NCBI GenBank assembly: GCA_035530615.1
Contig: DATKUL010000001.1
Location: 1 to 64,000 of the forward strand
Length of the DNA: 64,000 nucleotides
Direction: 5' to 3'
Origin: Candidatus Paceibacterota bacterium
GTDB taxonomy: Bacteria > Actinomycetota > Actinomycetes > Nanopelagicales > Nanopelagicaceae
This document shows, one piece after another, positions 36,601 to 44,612 of the stretch. The stretch's first letter is position 1, and the number at the start of each line of letters is the position of its first letter. The notes under the pieces were generated by a model, which ran no database searches, was not told where the DNA came from, and worked only from the letters and a program-made list of their open reading frames with translations. A program made the translations under genes and the position numbers.

Positions 36601-36748
36601 CAGTGTCGATCGCCAGCGTGTAATCAATAGGGCGCGTTTGGGATGCTAGGGAAGCCACAACTTCAGGCAACCAGGCTGCTCCATCATGAACGACGAGGAT
36701 TGCCGTTACACGAGGGCGAACCGCGCTCTGTGCGTCAGACACGCGCAA
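33695..36748 (-). CDS. Large membrane glycosyltransferase, family 2
   Basis: About 1,017 residues. The N-terminal GT2 domain (about 10-290) has AILVVHDGAAW, the DxD-like FIHDDCAP and an RDDVDLGWRAH motif. The rest has a dozen or so membrane helices and an extracytoplasmic C-terminal region ending in a last helix and a basic tail. Proteins of this layout lie next to DUF5719 and WhiB2 in many actinobacteria and probably build a surface polysaccharide or glycoprotein glycan. The start is either TTG 36748 or GTG 36742; neither has a clear ribosome site. Confidence 0.88.
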   Translation of the reverse strand: MRVSDAQSAVRPRVTAILVVHDGAAWLPEVVASLASQTRPIDYTLAIDTGSQDSSSKLLKNARVPSFSMPRETGFGVAIRAALEHIPKSSTQSEWLWFIHDDCAPQPGALEALLMAVADRPQVAIAGPKLRDWYDRTHLLEAGVSIAGNGARWTGLEAQEYDQGQHDGIRDVLSVSTAGMLIRRDVFEELSGFDPNLSLFRDDVDLGWRAHVAGHKVIIVTEAVAYHAEAASSERRGVDVKSAFLHRPLILDRRNAAYVLLANSSWWHLPWLALQLFSSALARAVGYLLAKLPGYASDEILAVGYLLIRPGIIFEARKLRRGQRLISSRVVSTFIPPRWSQLRLSITRATEAIRTTLLPATSELVGALETQSEDEDLLVPAAPVRWVSILRRPEVGGLLFLLVLTSLWSSHRYGSLVGGALSNAPIGASDLWRLYGESWHQVGMGSSTATPPWILILALLSTLFLGEASFFIAFLFWVAPILFMLSMYSLLRKISSNSWLSVGASIGYALSPVAVTSINSGRLGTIATLILLPRIVYYAPRLIGIERRHWRFIFGFSLLVGVLASFTLQAFIGIALFHIFSMFRDYQDFRITQDKTLVQDRLKRRATLVVVPFLLCLPWSFEAFTHPSQFLLEPGISIPGGGPNLAILANPGGPGSVPWWFISPITLLLIGSLFSSSIARKYAQAGFAFLLGATLLSVISFSSHATSTNSLLWVGTLLTFATVAAICCAVIILNGVRKRLVRTHFHYRHMVAGLVIASTAVYGLTTAVWAATAGASSPVRADHGTILPAYLAVTPGVKTLVLRNLEDAQVVTLSFYIARERDALLADPDVAPPPSTAIETAVREMVDGSGINSSKVLSAHGIKYVFMKNPVDSQLVRTVDGLGGFLRTSSTQDGIVWRVAGVSERLVFTDKSGKAVAIPTGEVSARSSVAGPGTLSLAENYSSGWQVIQQGKRLIRSRNAFGLPQFDVPQAGEFILIHDGTTRRAWLSLELIVLLVVLVMALPAGRRKREISSERLT

Positions 36749-36762
36749 CGCCGTTTAAAAGT

Positions 36763-37038
36763 TTAGGCAGGGCGACGCTTAAGGCGGCGGCGCTCGCGTT
36801 CGGATAGACCGCCCCAAATCCCGAAGCGCTCATCGTGCGCGAGGGCATAATCCAGGCATTCTGAACGGACATCACAAGACATGCATACACGCTTTGCTTC
36901 GCGAGTTGAACCACCCTTTTCGGGAAAGAAGGCTTCAGGATCAGTTTGCGCGCAAAGTGAGCGCTCTTGCCAAGAAAGTTCAACGCTTTCTCCGGTAACG
37001 AGTTGGATGTTGGGGCCATCAGGTCGAATATCTGACAT
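36763..37038 (-). CDS. whiB2: WhiB2/WhmD-type iron-sulfur regulator
   Basis: The ATG at 37038 follows AGGAG and gives 91 residues. Cluster cysteines lie in SLCAQTD, RVCMSC and SECLDY; GIWGGLSERERRRLKRR is the turn and basic tail. Gene order (manB, DUF3499, DUF5719, glycosyltransferase, whiB2, manC) identifies it as the WhiB2/WhmD type, which acts with WhiA in cell division and septation. It has its own promoter with a palindrome over the -10 box. Confidence 0.94.
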   Translation of the reverse strand: MSDIRPDGPNIQLVTGESVELSWQERSLCAQTDPEAFFPEKGGSTREAKRVCMSCDVRSECLDYALAHDERFGIWGGLSERERRRLKRRPA

Positions 37039-37113
37039 TCCGACACTCCTCAATACGGTCAATAATGGTTCATTGCTTCGGCTCCGCCCGATTGACGGAA
37101 ATCCAATAACTGA

Positions 37114-37142
37114 ATTACACGCGTGTAATCCCTTTAAGTCAA
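37114..37142 (-). promoter_or_regulatory. whiB2 promoter with a 16-bp palindrome over the -10 box
   Basis: On the minus strand, TTGACT (37142-37137) and TGTAAT (37119-37114) are spaced by exactly 17 bases, a strong sigma-A-type promoter. A perfect palindrome ATTACACGCGTGTAAT fills 37114-37129, covering the -10 box and part of the spacer. A repressor bound there would block RNA polymerase. The leader to ATG 37038 would be about 68 bases. Confidence 0.75.
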
Positions 37143-37220
37143 GTCATTTGTTGGCTTTACGCATTCCCAATTTCCCGCTATAAGGAGGCTTTTTAACTAC
37201 CTGGCGAGCAATTATTCACT

Positions 37221-38222
37221 CTACAGATCTTGAACTCCATGCACGCCGATATACATGTTGGAATAATTCACGCCCGCCGCGACAATCGCCCGCTCAGCAA
37301 CAAAGCACCCGCTAATTGAAGCACCCGCTAATACTTGGGCATTGGCGCAAACGATTGAACCCTCAATCTTTGCCCGCGCCGCAATCATAGATTGGCGGCC
37401 TATGGAAGAACCGCCGTACACCTCAGCGTCACCAGCAATTACCGCTCCCTCCATGGCAACAAATTCGCTGGACCTGAAAGAGAACGTGGCTGCGTCGAGT
37501 GCATCTGAATTTGCCACGCCGCGGACAACATCTATGGAAGCTCGCAGCAGAGAACGTGAGGTGCCAATGTCAACCCAATATGAATCATCAACCAGGCCCA
37601 GAACGAGGCGTCCTGCCTCTACGAGATCAGGAAATACCTCTCGCTCAATACTGACAACCTTGCCCTCTGGTATCCGTTCAATCACACGTGGGTGAAACAC
37701 GTAACATCCAGCATTAATGGTCTTTGCTATCGGTACTTCCATCTTCTCCAAGAAAGCTGTCACACGAGAATTTTCATCCACGGGGACGCACCCAAAAGCT
37801 CTAGCGTCCTCGACATGGGTCAAATGCAAAGTTATGTCGGCATCTCGTTCTTCGTGCATTTTGATCTGACCAACAAGATCATGAGAACTCAAAATATCCC
37901 CGTTGAAAATCACGATTGACTCGCGGCGATTTAGAAATTGTGAGGCGTGACGAATTCCTCCGCCCGTTCCCAACGGCTCCGCTTCCACCGCATAGATAAT
38001 CTCTAGTCCCCAACGCGAACCATCTCCAAAATAAGGCATGAAGACTTCCGACAGATACGAAGTCGCAAGCACTAGCCGGGTGATTCCTGCATTCTTTGCA
38101 CGCACTAATTGATGCTCCGTGACGGGCAATCCTCCAACCGGAAGCATGGGTTTAGGCGTGTCCTGCGTTAGAGGCATTAAGCGGGTTCCAAGACCACCTA
38201 CCAGAAGAATCCCCTGCGCCAT
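37221..38222 (-). CDS. manC: Mannose-1-phosphate guanylyltransferase / nucleotidyltransferase
   Basis: The 333-residue protein has the pyrophosphorylase signature GGLGTRLMPLTQDTPKPMLP, FNGDILSS, an NAGCYVFHP stretch and a left-handed beta-helix C-terminus (GGSSIGRQSMIAARAKIEGS). It should make GDP-mannose for mannolipids and glycans from the product of manB. It lies eight bases after dapC on the same strand. Confidence 0.9.
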   Translation of the reverse strand: MAQGILLVGGLGTRLMPLTQDTPKPMLPVGGLPVTEHQLVRAKNAGITRLVLATSYLSEVFMPYFGDGSRWGLEIIYAVEAEPLGTGGGIRHASQFLNRRESIVIFNGDILSSHDLVGQIKMHEERDADITLHLTHVEDARAFGCVPVDENSRVTAFLEKMEVPIAKTINAGCYVFHPRVIERIPEGKVVSIEREVFPDLVEAGRLVLGLVDDSYWVDIGTSRSLLRASIDVVRGVANSDALDAATFSFRSSEFVAMEGAVIAGDAEVYGGSSIGRQSMIAARAKIEGSIVCANAQVLAGASISGCFVAERAIVAAGVNYSNMYIGVHGVQDL

Positions 38223-38229
38223 GAAATAG

Positions 38230-39306
38230 CTACTTTCTCACTGCGCTTGACGAATTGAGTCGGTGGATTGCTGCATCGATATGAGAATCAGTGGCTGTCA
38301 ACGCGATCCGGATATGGCGAGCGCCTTTCTCTCCATAAAAATGACCCGGGGTCGCCAATATGCCCAATTCAGCTAACCAGGCAATAGAATCCCAATCCGT
38401 CTCATCCCTCGTGCACCATATGTAGAGACCGGCCTTGCTTTCCTCAATGCGGAATCCCACCCTCTCTATCGCGGGCCTCAATCGCTCGCGTCTAGCGTTA
38501 TACAGATCGCGTTGCTTGGCCACATGTAATTCATCTCCGAGGGCAACCGTCATAGCATTTTGGATCGGCAGAGGAACAATCATTCCCGAGTGCTTTCGAA
38601 TCTCGCGAATACGAGAAATCAAGTCAGAGTCGCCGATGAGAAAGCCGGCACGGTATCCAGCCATTGATGACCGCTTTGACAAGGAATGAACCGCAAGAAT
38701 GTTCTGGTTCTGGCCATTTGTGTGCATCAAAATGGATGTCGGTTTAAAACCATTACTGAAATCCAGATAACACTCGTCTGAGGCGACAACAGAATTATTC
38801 GAACGGCTCCAATCAATCACTGCTTGCAGCTCGCTGACAGAATGAACTCGACCAGTTGGATTTGACGGCGAATTAATCCACGCCAAGTCGGCGCCTGGCC
38901 AAGTTGAAGGATCAATTGGCACAGGCGTGCCGGTTGCCGACGCGAGAACTGCGCCAACGCTATATGTGGGATAAGCAATCTCCGGGTAAAGAACTCTCTT
39001 GACCTGTAAAAAAGTAGGCAGCCAGGCAACCAATTCCTTTGAGCCAATAAGAGGTAAAACATCAAAAGCACCTGTGGCACCTAAACGCTTTGTCGCCCAA
39101 TCTCGAATGGCAGACCGTAAATGTTGAGTTCCCATGGTGAGCGGATATCCAGGAGCATTTGAACTTTCCCGCAAAGTCTTCTGGATTATTTGCGGAGTTG
39201 GGTCGACAGGTGTTCCAACCGAAAGGTCAATAATTCCACTCGGGTGTTGGCGAGCACGCTGCCCGTACGGTGCAAGTGTGTCCCATGGAAAATCAGGAAG
39301 CTTCAG
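38230..39306 (-). CDS. dapC: Succinyldiaminopimelate transaminase, CTG start
   Basis: This PLP aminotransferase makes N-succinyl-LL-2,6-diaminopimelate for lysine and peptidoglycan. Homology (PDFPWDTLAPYG, DLSVGTPVDPTP) extends upstream of the first ATG/GTG/TTG (TTG at 39174) as far as the ferredoxin stop at 39319-39321. The only plausible start in that interval is CTG at 39306, seven bases after AGAAAG, giving 358 residues, the family length. NSPSNPTGR, SDECYLDF and the cofactor Lys in VHSLSKRSSMAGYR are present. Ferredoxin-dapC order matches Rv1177-Rv1178. The CTG start is inferred but well supported. Confidence 0.85.
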   Translation of the reverse strand: MKLPDFPWDTLAPYGQRARQHPSGIIDLSVGTPVDPTPQIIQKTLRESSNAPGYPLTMGTQHLRSAIRDWATKRLGATGAFDVLPLIGSKELVAWLPTFLQVKRVLYPEIAYPTYSVGAVLASATGTPVPIDPSTWPGADLAWINSPSNPTGRVHSVSELQAVIDWSRSNNSVVASDECYLDFSNGFKPTSILMHTNGQNQNILAVHSLSKRSSMAGYRAGFLIGDSDLISRIREIRKHSGMIVPLPIQNAMTVALGDELHVAKQRDLYNARRERLRPAIERVGFRIEESKAGLYIWCTRDETDWDSIAWLAELGILATPGHFYGEKGARHIRIALTATDSHIDAAIHRLNSSSAVRK

Positions 39307-39318
39307 CGCAGAACTTTC

Positions 39319-39639
39319 TTATGCCTCGTGTGGCGGTTCAGCCGCAACCAGGGGGTGATCGCCTTCCGTGACGCCAACCTTGCTCGCTCCGCCAGGAGAT
39401 CCAAGTTCAACAAAGAATTCAGTATTTACCTTCGTGTACTCACTCCATTGCGATGGCACATCATCTTCATAATAGATCGCCTCGACCGGGCAAACTGGCT
39501 CACATGCGCCGCAGTCCACACACTCATCTGGCTGGATGTAGAGCATCCGCGATCCTTCATAGATGCAATCCACCGGACACTCCTCGATGCATGACTTGTC
39601 TTTAACATCGATACACGGCTCAGCAATTATGTACGTCAA
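39319..39639 (-). CDS. fdxA: 7Fe-type ferredoxin FdxA/FdxC
   Basis: The 106-residue ferredoxin starts MTYIIAEPC and has the spaced N-terminal Cys set (CIDVKDKSC, CPVDC) for a 3Fe-4S cluster and CVDCGACEPVCP for a 4Fe-4S cluster. It carries electrons to partners such as P450s or other oxidoreductases. GGAGG precedes the ATG. It is 12 bases upstream of dapC, an order conserved in mycobacteria. Confidence 0.94.
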   Translation of the reverse strand: MTYIIAEPCIDVKDKSCIEECPVDCIYEGSRMLYIQPDECVDCGACEPVCPVEAIYYEDDVPSQWSEYTKVNTEFFVELGSPGGASKVGVTEGDHPLVAAEPPHEA

Positions 39640-39730
39640 GGTAGACCTCCATCGGGTTGGCTGGGCTCATCCTAATCATCATGTCTGCACGGCGCGATTC
39701 ATCTCCATGTCAAAGTCGAGTCATACCAAT

Positions 39731-39736
39731 TATCGT
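39731..39736 (+). promoter_or_regulatory. Probable leaderless promoter (-10 TATCGT)
   Basis: TATCGT ends six bases before the GNAT gene ATG at 39743, which would start the RNA at the start codon. TGTCAA at 39708-39713 sits 17 bases upstream as a weak -35; on the minus strand the same bases read TTGACA, a possible -35 for ferredoxin. Confidence 0.45.
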
Positions 39737-39742
39737 TAGACC

Positions 39743-40735
39743 ATGTCGTCTCAAAATTCAGCCGTAAATCCAAAGAGGTCGCCTCCCGGAATTGATGAGG
39801 TAGGTCACAGGCTGACCGTGCGATTTCACGATCCGGAAGGAGGATTCCGGGACGTGCTGGGAGTCTTGGAATCTGAGACTTCAATCCGAAAACGTGATGG
39901 ATCCCTCATTCAGTTCAGTCCAAGTGAGATCGCTGTGTGGCGAGTCGTTGCTCCACCATCGAATCGGGCCGGGACGGGTTCCCCACTTTCACTACGAATT
40001 CGGGATATTGAATTGGCCGCTAACGCTACGTGGCCTGCCAAAGAGCAGGTTCGACTGGGCGACTGGATCTTGCGGGCCTCTGGCAAATTTACGAAGCGCG
40101 CGAACTCGGTTCTGGCCATCGGAGATCCTGGGGTCAGTCAGGAAGATGCTATCGATAAAGTTATGGAGTTCTACCACTCACGCGGGCTTACTCCTACTTT
40201 TCATATTGCGCTACCAACATACGCCGAGTTGGCGCGCTGCTTAAAGGAGAGGAACTGGCGCAGTGACGTCTCCGTAAACGTCATGGTGGCCGACATCGAT
40301 GAAGTCATACTTGCAACTCATTCCAATGATTCTCGCGCTAAGAATGTTGCTGAAATAAATGATGCGCCCAGTGAAGAATGGATCGCACTTCAGAATGATC
40401 ACGGTGTTCTAGAGATCATGACCCGATCTCCCGCTAGATACGCCGCATTTCGAAGTGACGGAAAAATCATTGGCGTCGCACGCGCATCGAACTACGCAGG
40501 CTGGACAGTTTTGACTCGGTTGTATGTCCTTCCAGATGAGCGGGGAAAAAGTCTAGGGCGCGATCTCATCTATTCTTTACTTCTTGATGCTCGAACTCTC
40601 GGTGCGTCGAAGGCTGCCCTCCAGGTCGATTCAAAGAATCTTGGCGCAATCGCGCTTTATGAGAAAATGGGATTCCGACTCCACCACACCTACCAATATT
40701 TCGCATACGCCCCCGAAGCGTCGACAGGATGCTGA
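39743..40735 (+). CDS. Two-part GNAT acetyltransferase (Rv0428c/CG3035-like)
   Basis: The 330-residue protein has an N-terminal SH3-like part (about 20-85) and a C-terminal GNAT domain with the acetyl-CoA loop DERGKSLGRDLIYSL, an NLGAIALYEKMGF helix and a final HTYQYFAY. This layout matches a family labelled as N-acetylglutamate-synthase-like in corynebacteria and Rv0428c in mycobacteria. The acceptor is unknown. Its TGA overlaps the cysS start (TGATG). Confidence 0.85.
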   Translation: MSSQNSAVNPKRSPPGIDEVGHRLTVRFHDPEGGFRDVLGVLESETSIRKRDGSLIQFSPSEIAVWRVVAPPSNRAGTGSPLSLRIRDIELAANATWPAKEQVRLGDWILRASGKFTKRANSVLAIGDPGVSQEDAIDKVMEFYHSRGLTPTFHIALPTYAELARCLKERNWRSDVSVNVMVADIDEVILATHSNDSRAKNVAEINDAPSEEWIALQNDHGVLEIMTRSPARYAAFRSDGKIIGVARASNYAGWTVLTRLYVLPDERGKSLGRDLIYSLLLDARTLGASKAALQVDSKNLGAIALYEKMGFRLHHTYQYFAYAPEASTGC

Positions 40736-42096
40736 TGCCACTTTCAATGTACGACACTAAGAGCCGAGAACTTCGCCAGATCGCCCCGGAGAAAGATCCG
40801 GTCAGAATGTATTGTTGCGGGCCGACTGTCTACAGAGATGCACATGTTGGAAATTTGCGAACCTTTCTTCTATCTGACCTTATACGGCGGACGCTTCAGC
40901 TCCTTGGGCATCAAGTAGTTCTAATTCAGAACATCACCGATGTGGGTCACATGTCGGAGGATCTGCAGGCTGAGGACAAGCTCATCCTCCAATCCAGGGT
41001 GGAGAAAATTGACCCTTTCCAGGTTGCCAGAAAATATGAAGCGGCTTTTCATGACGACCTAGCACGTCTCAATATATTGCCTGCAGAAATGTATCCACGA
41101 GCGAGCGAATGCATCACAATGATGCAAGACCTCATCGCAGGTTTGCTGGAGCGACATTATGCATACGTAGGAACAGATGGTTCAGTCTACTTTGATGCAG
41201 GGTCATTTCCCGAATACGGACAACTCAGCGGCAACCGTTTGGATTCGCTTCAACCTGGTTATCGGTATGAATACTCTGATGACGGAGGAAAGCGTTTCCA
41301 TGCCGACTGGGCTCTCTGGAAGTTGGCCGGACATAGAACAGAGATGGTCTGGGACTCTCCCTGGGGGGTTGGCTTTCCAGGTTGGCATGTTGAGTGCTCC
41401 GCGATGTCAATCCATTTTCTTCATGGTCACGTTGATGTTCACGTTGGTGGAATTGATCTTCGCTTCCCACATCACGAAAACGAACGCGCTCAATCAAATG
41501 CGATAACGGGTCGAGAAGTTGTAGATCTCTGGGTGCACGGGGAGCACCTTCTCTTCCAAGGTAGAAAGATGTCGAAGAGTGCCGGAAACGTCCTTCTACT
41601 CAGCCAGGTAATCCAGGAAGGGTACGACCCGCTGGCGGTCAGATTGGCACTTCTTGAGAATCGCTACCGAAGTCAGATGGACCTCACTTGGGATTCCATT
41701 TCGGCTGCACATAAAACACTGCGCCGCTGGCGCAACTTAGTTGGTCAATTGCCTTTAGTTGCACAAGTAGTCAACGAAGATATTCTCAAAGCTTTTAGTG
41801 ATGACCTTGATACGCCGCGGGCAATCCAAGTGATTCGCAGACTTGAGAAAGATTCGAATCTGCCTCTTGAATTCACGATTGGTTCCATGCTCTATGCCGA
41901 TCAAGTGCTTGGGTTGAATTTGACCAGGAAGGAGACTCGCGTCTTGACAATCGAACTTGAAGAACTACTTGAGCAGAGACTCAATGCCCGCAAGCAACGA
42001 GACTGGACTCAGAGTGATCTCCTAAGGGACACCCTTGAATCAAAGGGACTCATCATCGAAGATTCCCCGACCGGCCAAGACTGGCGCTGGCGCTAA
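40735..42096 (+). CDS. cysS: Cysteine--tRNA ligase
   Basis: ATG 40735 lies six bases after AGGA and overlaps the GNAT stop; ATG 40729 is possible. The class I synthetase has the HIGH-type motif AHVGN, zinc ligands in MYCCGPTVY, WHVECSAMS and HHENERAQ, and KMSKSAGN. The C-terminus (WTQSDLLRDTLESKGLI) is the CysS tail, which argues against the shorter paralogue MshC of mycothiol synthesis. At 453 residues it is full length. Confidence 0.93.
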   Translation: MPLSMYDTKSRELRQIAPEKDPVRMYCCGPTVYRDAHVGNLRTFLLSDLIRRTLQLLGHQVVLIQNITDVGHMSEDLQAEDKLILQSRVEKIDPFQVARKYEAAFHDDLARLNILPAEMYPRASECITMMQDLIAGLLERHYAYVGTDGSVYFDAGSFPEYGQLSGNRLDSLQPGYRYEYSDDGGKRFHADWALWKLAGHRTEMVWDSPWGVGFPGWHVECSAMSIHFLHGHVDVHVGGIDLRFPHHENERAQSNAITGREVVDLWVHGEHLLFQGRKMSKSAGNVLLLSQVIQEGYDPLAVRLALLENRYRSQMDLTWDSISAAHKTLRRWRNLVGQLPLVAQVVNEDILKAFSDDLDTPRAIQVIRRLEKDSNLPLEFTIGSMLYADQVLGLNLTRKETRVLTIELEELLEQRLNARKQRDWTQSDLLRDTLESKGLIIEDSPTGQDWRWR

Positions 42097-42103
42097 ATCG
42101 GAA

Positions 42104-42415
42104 TTAATGGCGCAAACTAGCAGCGACGAGAAGTACTAGTAATCCTCCGACAACGAGCGCATTTCCCGTGATATTGCCTTGAACAAGTAATTCATTGCCT
42201 ACGCCGAGGGAACCGGCACGAAGTATCACTACTAGCCATGCAGACACCGTAGCAACTTTGTATCTACGGCGCCCCCACATACGACCCACGAGCCAAACCC
42301 CAATTGAAGATCCAAGAAGGGCAATGAACAAGCCAAATGGCGGGTATGCGTCGTGAAGCAGCACTGCAGCTGCCCCTAAGACGATTCCCCAGATGAGCGA
42401 GGCGAGAAGTTTCAT
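42104..42415 (-). CDS. DUF6113 small membrane protein
   Basis: The 103-residue protein has four hydrophobic segments and a short basic loop (GRMWGRRRYK). Proteins of this kind follow mshB in many actinobacteria; here the ATG lies three bases after the mshB stop. Function is unknown. Its 3' end is seven bases from the convergent cysS gene. Confidence 0.78.
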   Translation of the reverse strand: MKLLASLIWGIVLGAAAVLLHDAYPPFGLFIALLGSSIGVWLVGRMWGRRRYKVATVSAWLVVILRAGSLGVGNELLVQGNITGNALVVGGLLVLLVAASLRH

Positions 42416-42418
42416 CAG

Positions 42419-43303
42419 TTATACCAACGAAATGCCGGCAAAAAGATTTGTCTCGCGTCCCATACTGTCGAAAGGTTCCGCGGCTACACCTTTGACCAGC
42501 GTATAAAACTCCCGGCCCCATATTTGTGTACCAAGATTGTTGGCCATGGCAAAGAATGGTTCTTCGAAGTCAATCTGGGTTTCGTGCGCTTTCATCGCCG
42601 ACATTTTCTGTCCTACAAAGGCACTTCCGTCAATCGCCGCAGTTACAAACTCATCGTCCTTTGCAAAAGGAATATCGTCGGCACTTTCCGCACCAAAGAA
42701 AGTAGATCCAGTTTTTTTCATTTCTTCGATACCCAGAGCGATAACGGATTTGGGGAAGACGTTCCAATAGATTTTCGGAATATTCCACCGCCCGTTGAGT
42801 TCCGCGAGTTCAGCCGCACGCATTGCCACCCGGTGGGCCTGTATGTGATCTGGATGACCATATCCGCCAATTTCGTCATAGGTGACGAGTACATGTGGGC
42901 GCACTTCATGAATGACCTCGACCAGCAATTGTGCTGCAATATCAACGTCTGCCTGCCAGAAGACATCGGGTCGATCATTTGGTGGCGTACCCATCATGCC
43001 GCTATCGCGATAAAGAACGGTCGGCTCGCCCAGGAAGCGATGGTCATCTACTCCCAATTCCCTCATAGCCGCGGCGAGTTCTGTGACGCGGTGTTGGCCC
43101 AGCGCATCAGTTTGTGCACTTGCCAAGTGGCTTAAGCCAGGGACAAGAACTTCACCCTCTTCTCCACGAGTGCATGTTACTAAGGTGACCTGGGCGCCCA
43201 TCGCTGCGTACATGGCCATTGTTGCACCGTTGTTGATCGTCTCATCGTCCGGATGGGCGTGTACAAAGAGCATTCGATGGCCGTGCAATTGCGTTGAACT
43301 CAT
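42419..43303 (-). CDS. mshB: Mycothiol biosynthesis deacetylase MshB
   Basis: This zinc enzyme removes acetate from GlcNAc-inositol in mycothiol synthesis. Signature residues are visible: the zinc ligands in HAHPDDE (residues 15-21) and [10 protein letters not shown], and [10 protein letters not shown]. The 294-residue length is typical. It starts one base after the moeZ stop. The other mycothiol genes (mshA, mshC, mshD) are not in this window. Confidence 0.9.
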   Translation of the reverse strand: MSSTQLHGHRMLFVHAHPDDETINNGATMAMYAAMGAQVTLVTCTRGEEGEVLVPGLSHLASAQTDALGQHRVTELAAAMRELGVDDHRFLGEPTVLYRDSGMMGTPPNDRPDVFWQADVDIAAQLLVEVIHEVRPHVLVTYDEIGGYGHPDHIQAHRVAMRAAELAELNGRWNIPKIYWNVFPKSVIALGIEEMKKTGSTFFGAESADDIPFAKDDEFVTAAIDGSAFVGQKMSAMKAHETQIDFEEPFFAMANNLGTQIWGREFYTLVKGVAAEPFDSMGRETNLFAGISLV

Positions 43304-43304
43304 C

Positions 43305-44486
43305 TCAATAGACCGGCAAAGAAGGATCGATCTGCTTCGCCCAAGCTATAACGCCGCCACTCACATGGGCCGCGTCCGAAAATCCAGCGTTTTTGACAAT
43401 CGCAAGACATTCAGCAGAACGAACACCTGATTTGCAGTGCAAGATTATTTGCTTATCTTGTGGCAATTTGGAGAGTGCTCGACCGTCGAGGAATTCCTGT
43501 TTAGGTATAAGTACCGATCCAGGGATTCGAACGATCTCCCACTCACTGGGTTCACGGACATCGACCAAGTAAAATTCTGCTTCTGCATTCATCATCTCTT
43601 TAAGCTCGGTCACTGTAATTGTTGAATCTTTCACAGCAATCTCCGCTCCCTCCGTAAGCACTCCACAAAAAGCTTCATAGTCCTCTAGCAATTCCATCTG
43701 CGTTGGTTCTGTACCGCACACTGGACAGGATGGGTCTTTTTGAACCTTGATCTTTCGATAGGACATTTCCAAAGCGTCATAAATCATGAGTGAACCAATC
43801 AAGGGTTCTCCGATACCCATGATCAACTTGATAGCTTCGGTGGTCTGAATTGACCCAATCGAAGCACAAAGCACTCCCAGCACACCACCTTCTGCGCAAC
43901 TTGGAACCATTCCCGGAGGAGGTGGCTCGGGGTAAAGACACCTGTAACACGGGCCGTACTCCGCCCAGAAGACGCTTGCTTGACCATCAAAACGATAAAT
44001 AGAACCCCACACGTAAGGTTTCTTCAAGAGAACACAGGCGTCATTAACCAGGTATCTTGTCGCAAAATTATCTGTCCCATCAACGATGAGGTCATACTGG
44101 GCAAAAAGTTCCAGGACGTTCGAAGCATCTAACCTGAACTGGTGAAGATTAACCTGCACATTCGGATTGATCTCAGAAATCTTCTCCTGCGCACTCAACG
44201 CTTTACTCTTACCAATATCTGATTGACCATGAATTATCTGTCGTTGGAGATTCGACTCATCCACGGTATCGAAATCAACGATTCCAATCGTGCCTATACC
44301 CGCGGCAGCCAAATACATGAGAGCTGGAGATCCAAGCCCGCCCGCGCCGACGCAGAGGACCTTGGCATTCATCAATCGTTGCTGACCCGCCATTGCGACG
44401 TCGGGAATGATGAGGTGGCGGCTATAGCGGCGAACCTCACCAACACTGAGGGCTGGACCGGGTGAAACCAGCGGTGGAACCTTCAT
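43305..44486 (-). CDS. moeZ: Adenylyltransferase/sulfurtransferase MoeZ
   Basis: The N-terminal E1-like domain has [17 protein letters not shown], an adenylation site DESNLQRQ, zinc-binding CYRC/CPVC pairs and a conserved APSC-type Cys region; the C-terminal rhodanese domain has the persulfide Cys in [10 protein letters not shown]. MoeZ activates and thiolates ThiS/MoaD-like carriers for molybdopterin, thioquinolobactin-type and cysteine (CysO) pathways. The 393-residue length is typical. The neighbourhood (moeZ, TetR, DUF3107, RNA helicase) matches Rv3206c to Rv3211. Confidence 0.93.
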   Translation of the reverse strand: MKVPPLVSPGPALSVGEVRRYSRHLIIPDVAMAGQQRLMNAKVLCVGAGGLGSPALMYLAAAGIGTIGIVDFDTVDESNLQRQIIHGQSDIGKSKALSAQEKISEINPNVQVNLHQFRLDASNVLELFAQYDLIVDGTDNFATRYLVNDACVLLKKPYVWGSIYRFDGQASVFWAEYGPCYRCLYPEPPPPGMVPSCAEGGVLGVLCASIGSIQTTEAIKLIMGIGEPLIGSLMIYDALEMSYRKIKVQKDPSCPVCGTEPTQMELLEDYEAFCGVLTEGAEIAVKDSTITVTELKEMMNAEAEFYLVDVREPSEWEIVRIPGSVLIPKQEFLDGRALSKLPQDKQIILHCKSGVRSAECLAIVKNAGFSDAAHVSGGVIAWAKQIDPSLPVY

Positions 44487-44599
44487 AGAGACATCCTCGA
44501 GAAAGAAATATGGATAATGCTTGGTGTGCCATTCTGTCGCACAGACGCACGACTGACAATTTCGCTAGGTGAGACGCTCCCCCGTGCCGGGATTGCCCG

Positions 44600-44610
44600 T
44601 ACCATATGGT
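44600..44610 (+). promoter_or_regulatory. Leaderless -10 box inside a palindrome (tetR autoregulation candidate)
   Basis: TACCAT (44600-44605) ends seven bases before ATG 44613, as expected for a leaderless transcript. A perfect palindrome ACCATATGGT covers 44601-44610. A TetR dimer bound here would sit on its own promoter. Confidence 0.5.
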
Positions 44611-44612
44611 CA

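Noticed and set aside
40735-42096. MshC rather than CysS
   Set aside because: The protein has the full CysS C-terminal region and the AHVGN form of the HIGH motif; MshC is shorter and lacks this tail.
43515-43560. TTCGAATC motif on the minus strand, like a tRNA T arm
   Set aside because: Flanking bases do not form a T stem or cloverleaf and the sequence codes for the conserved rhodanese region of MoeZ.
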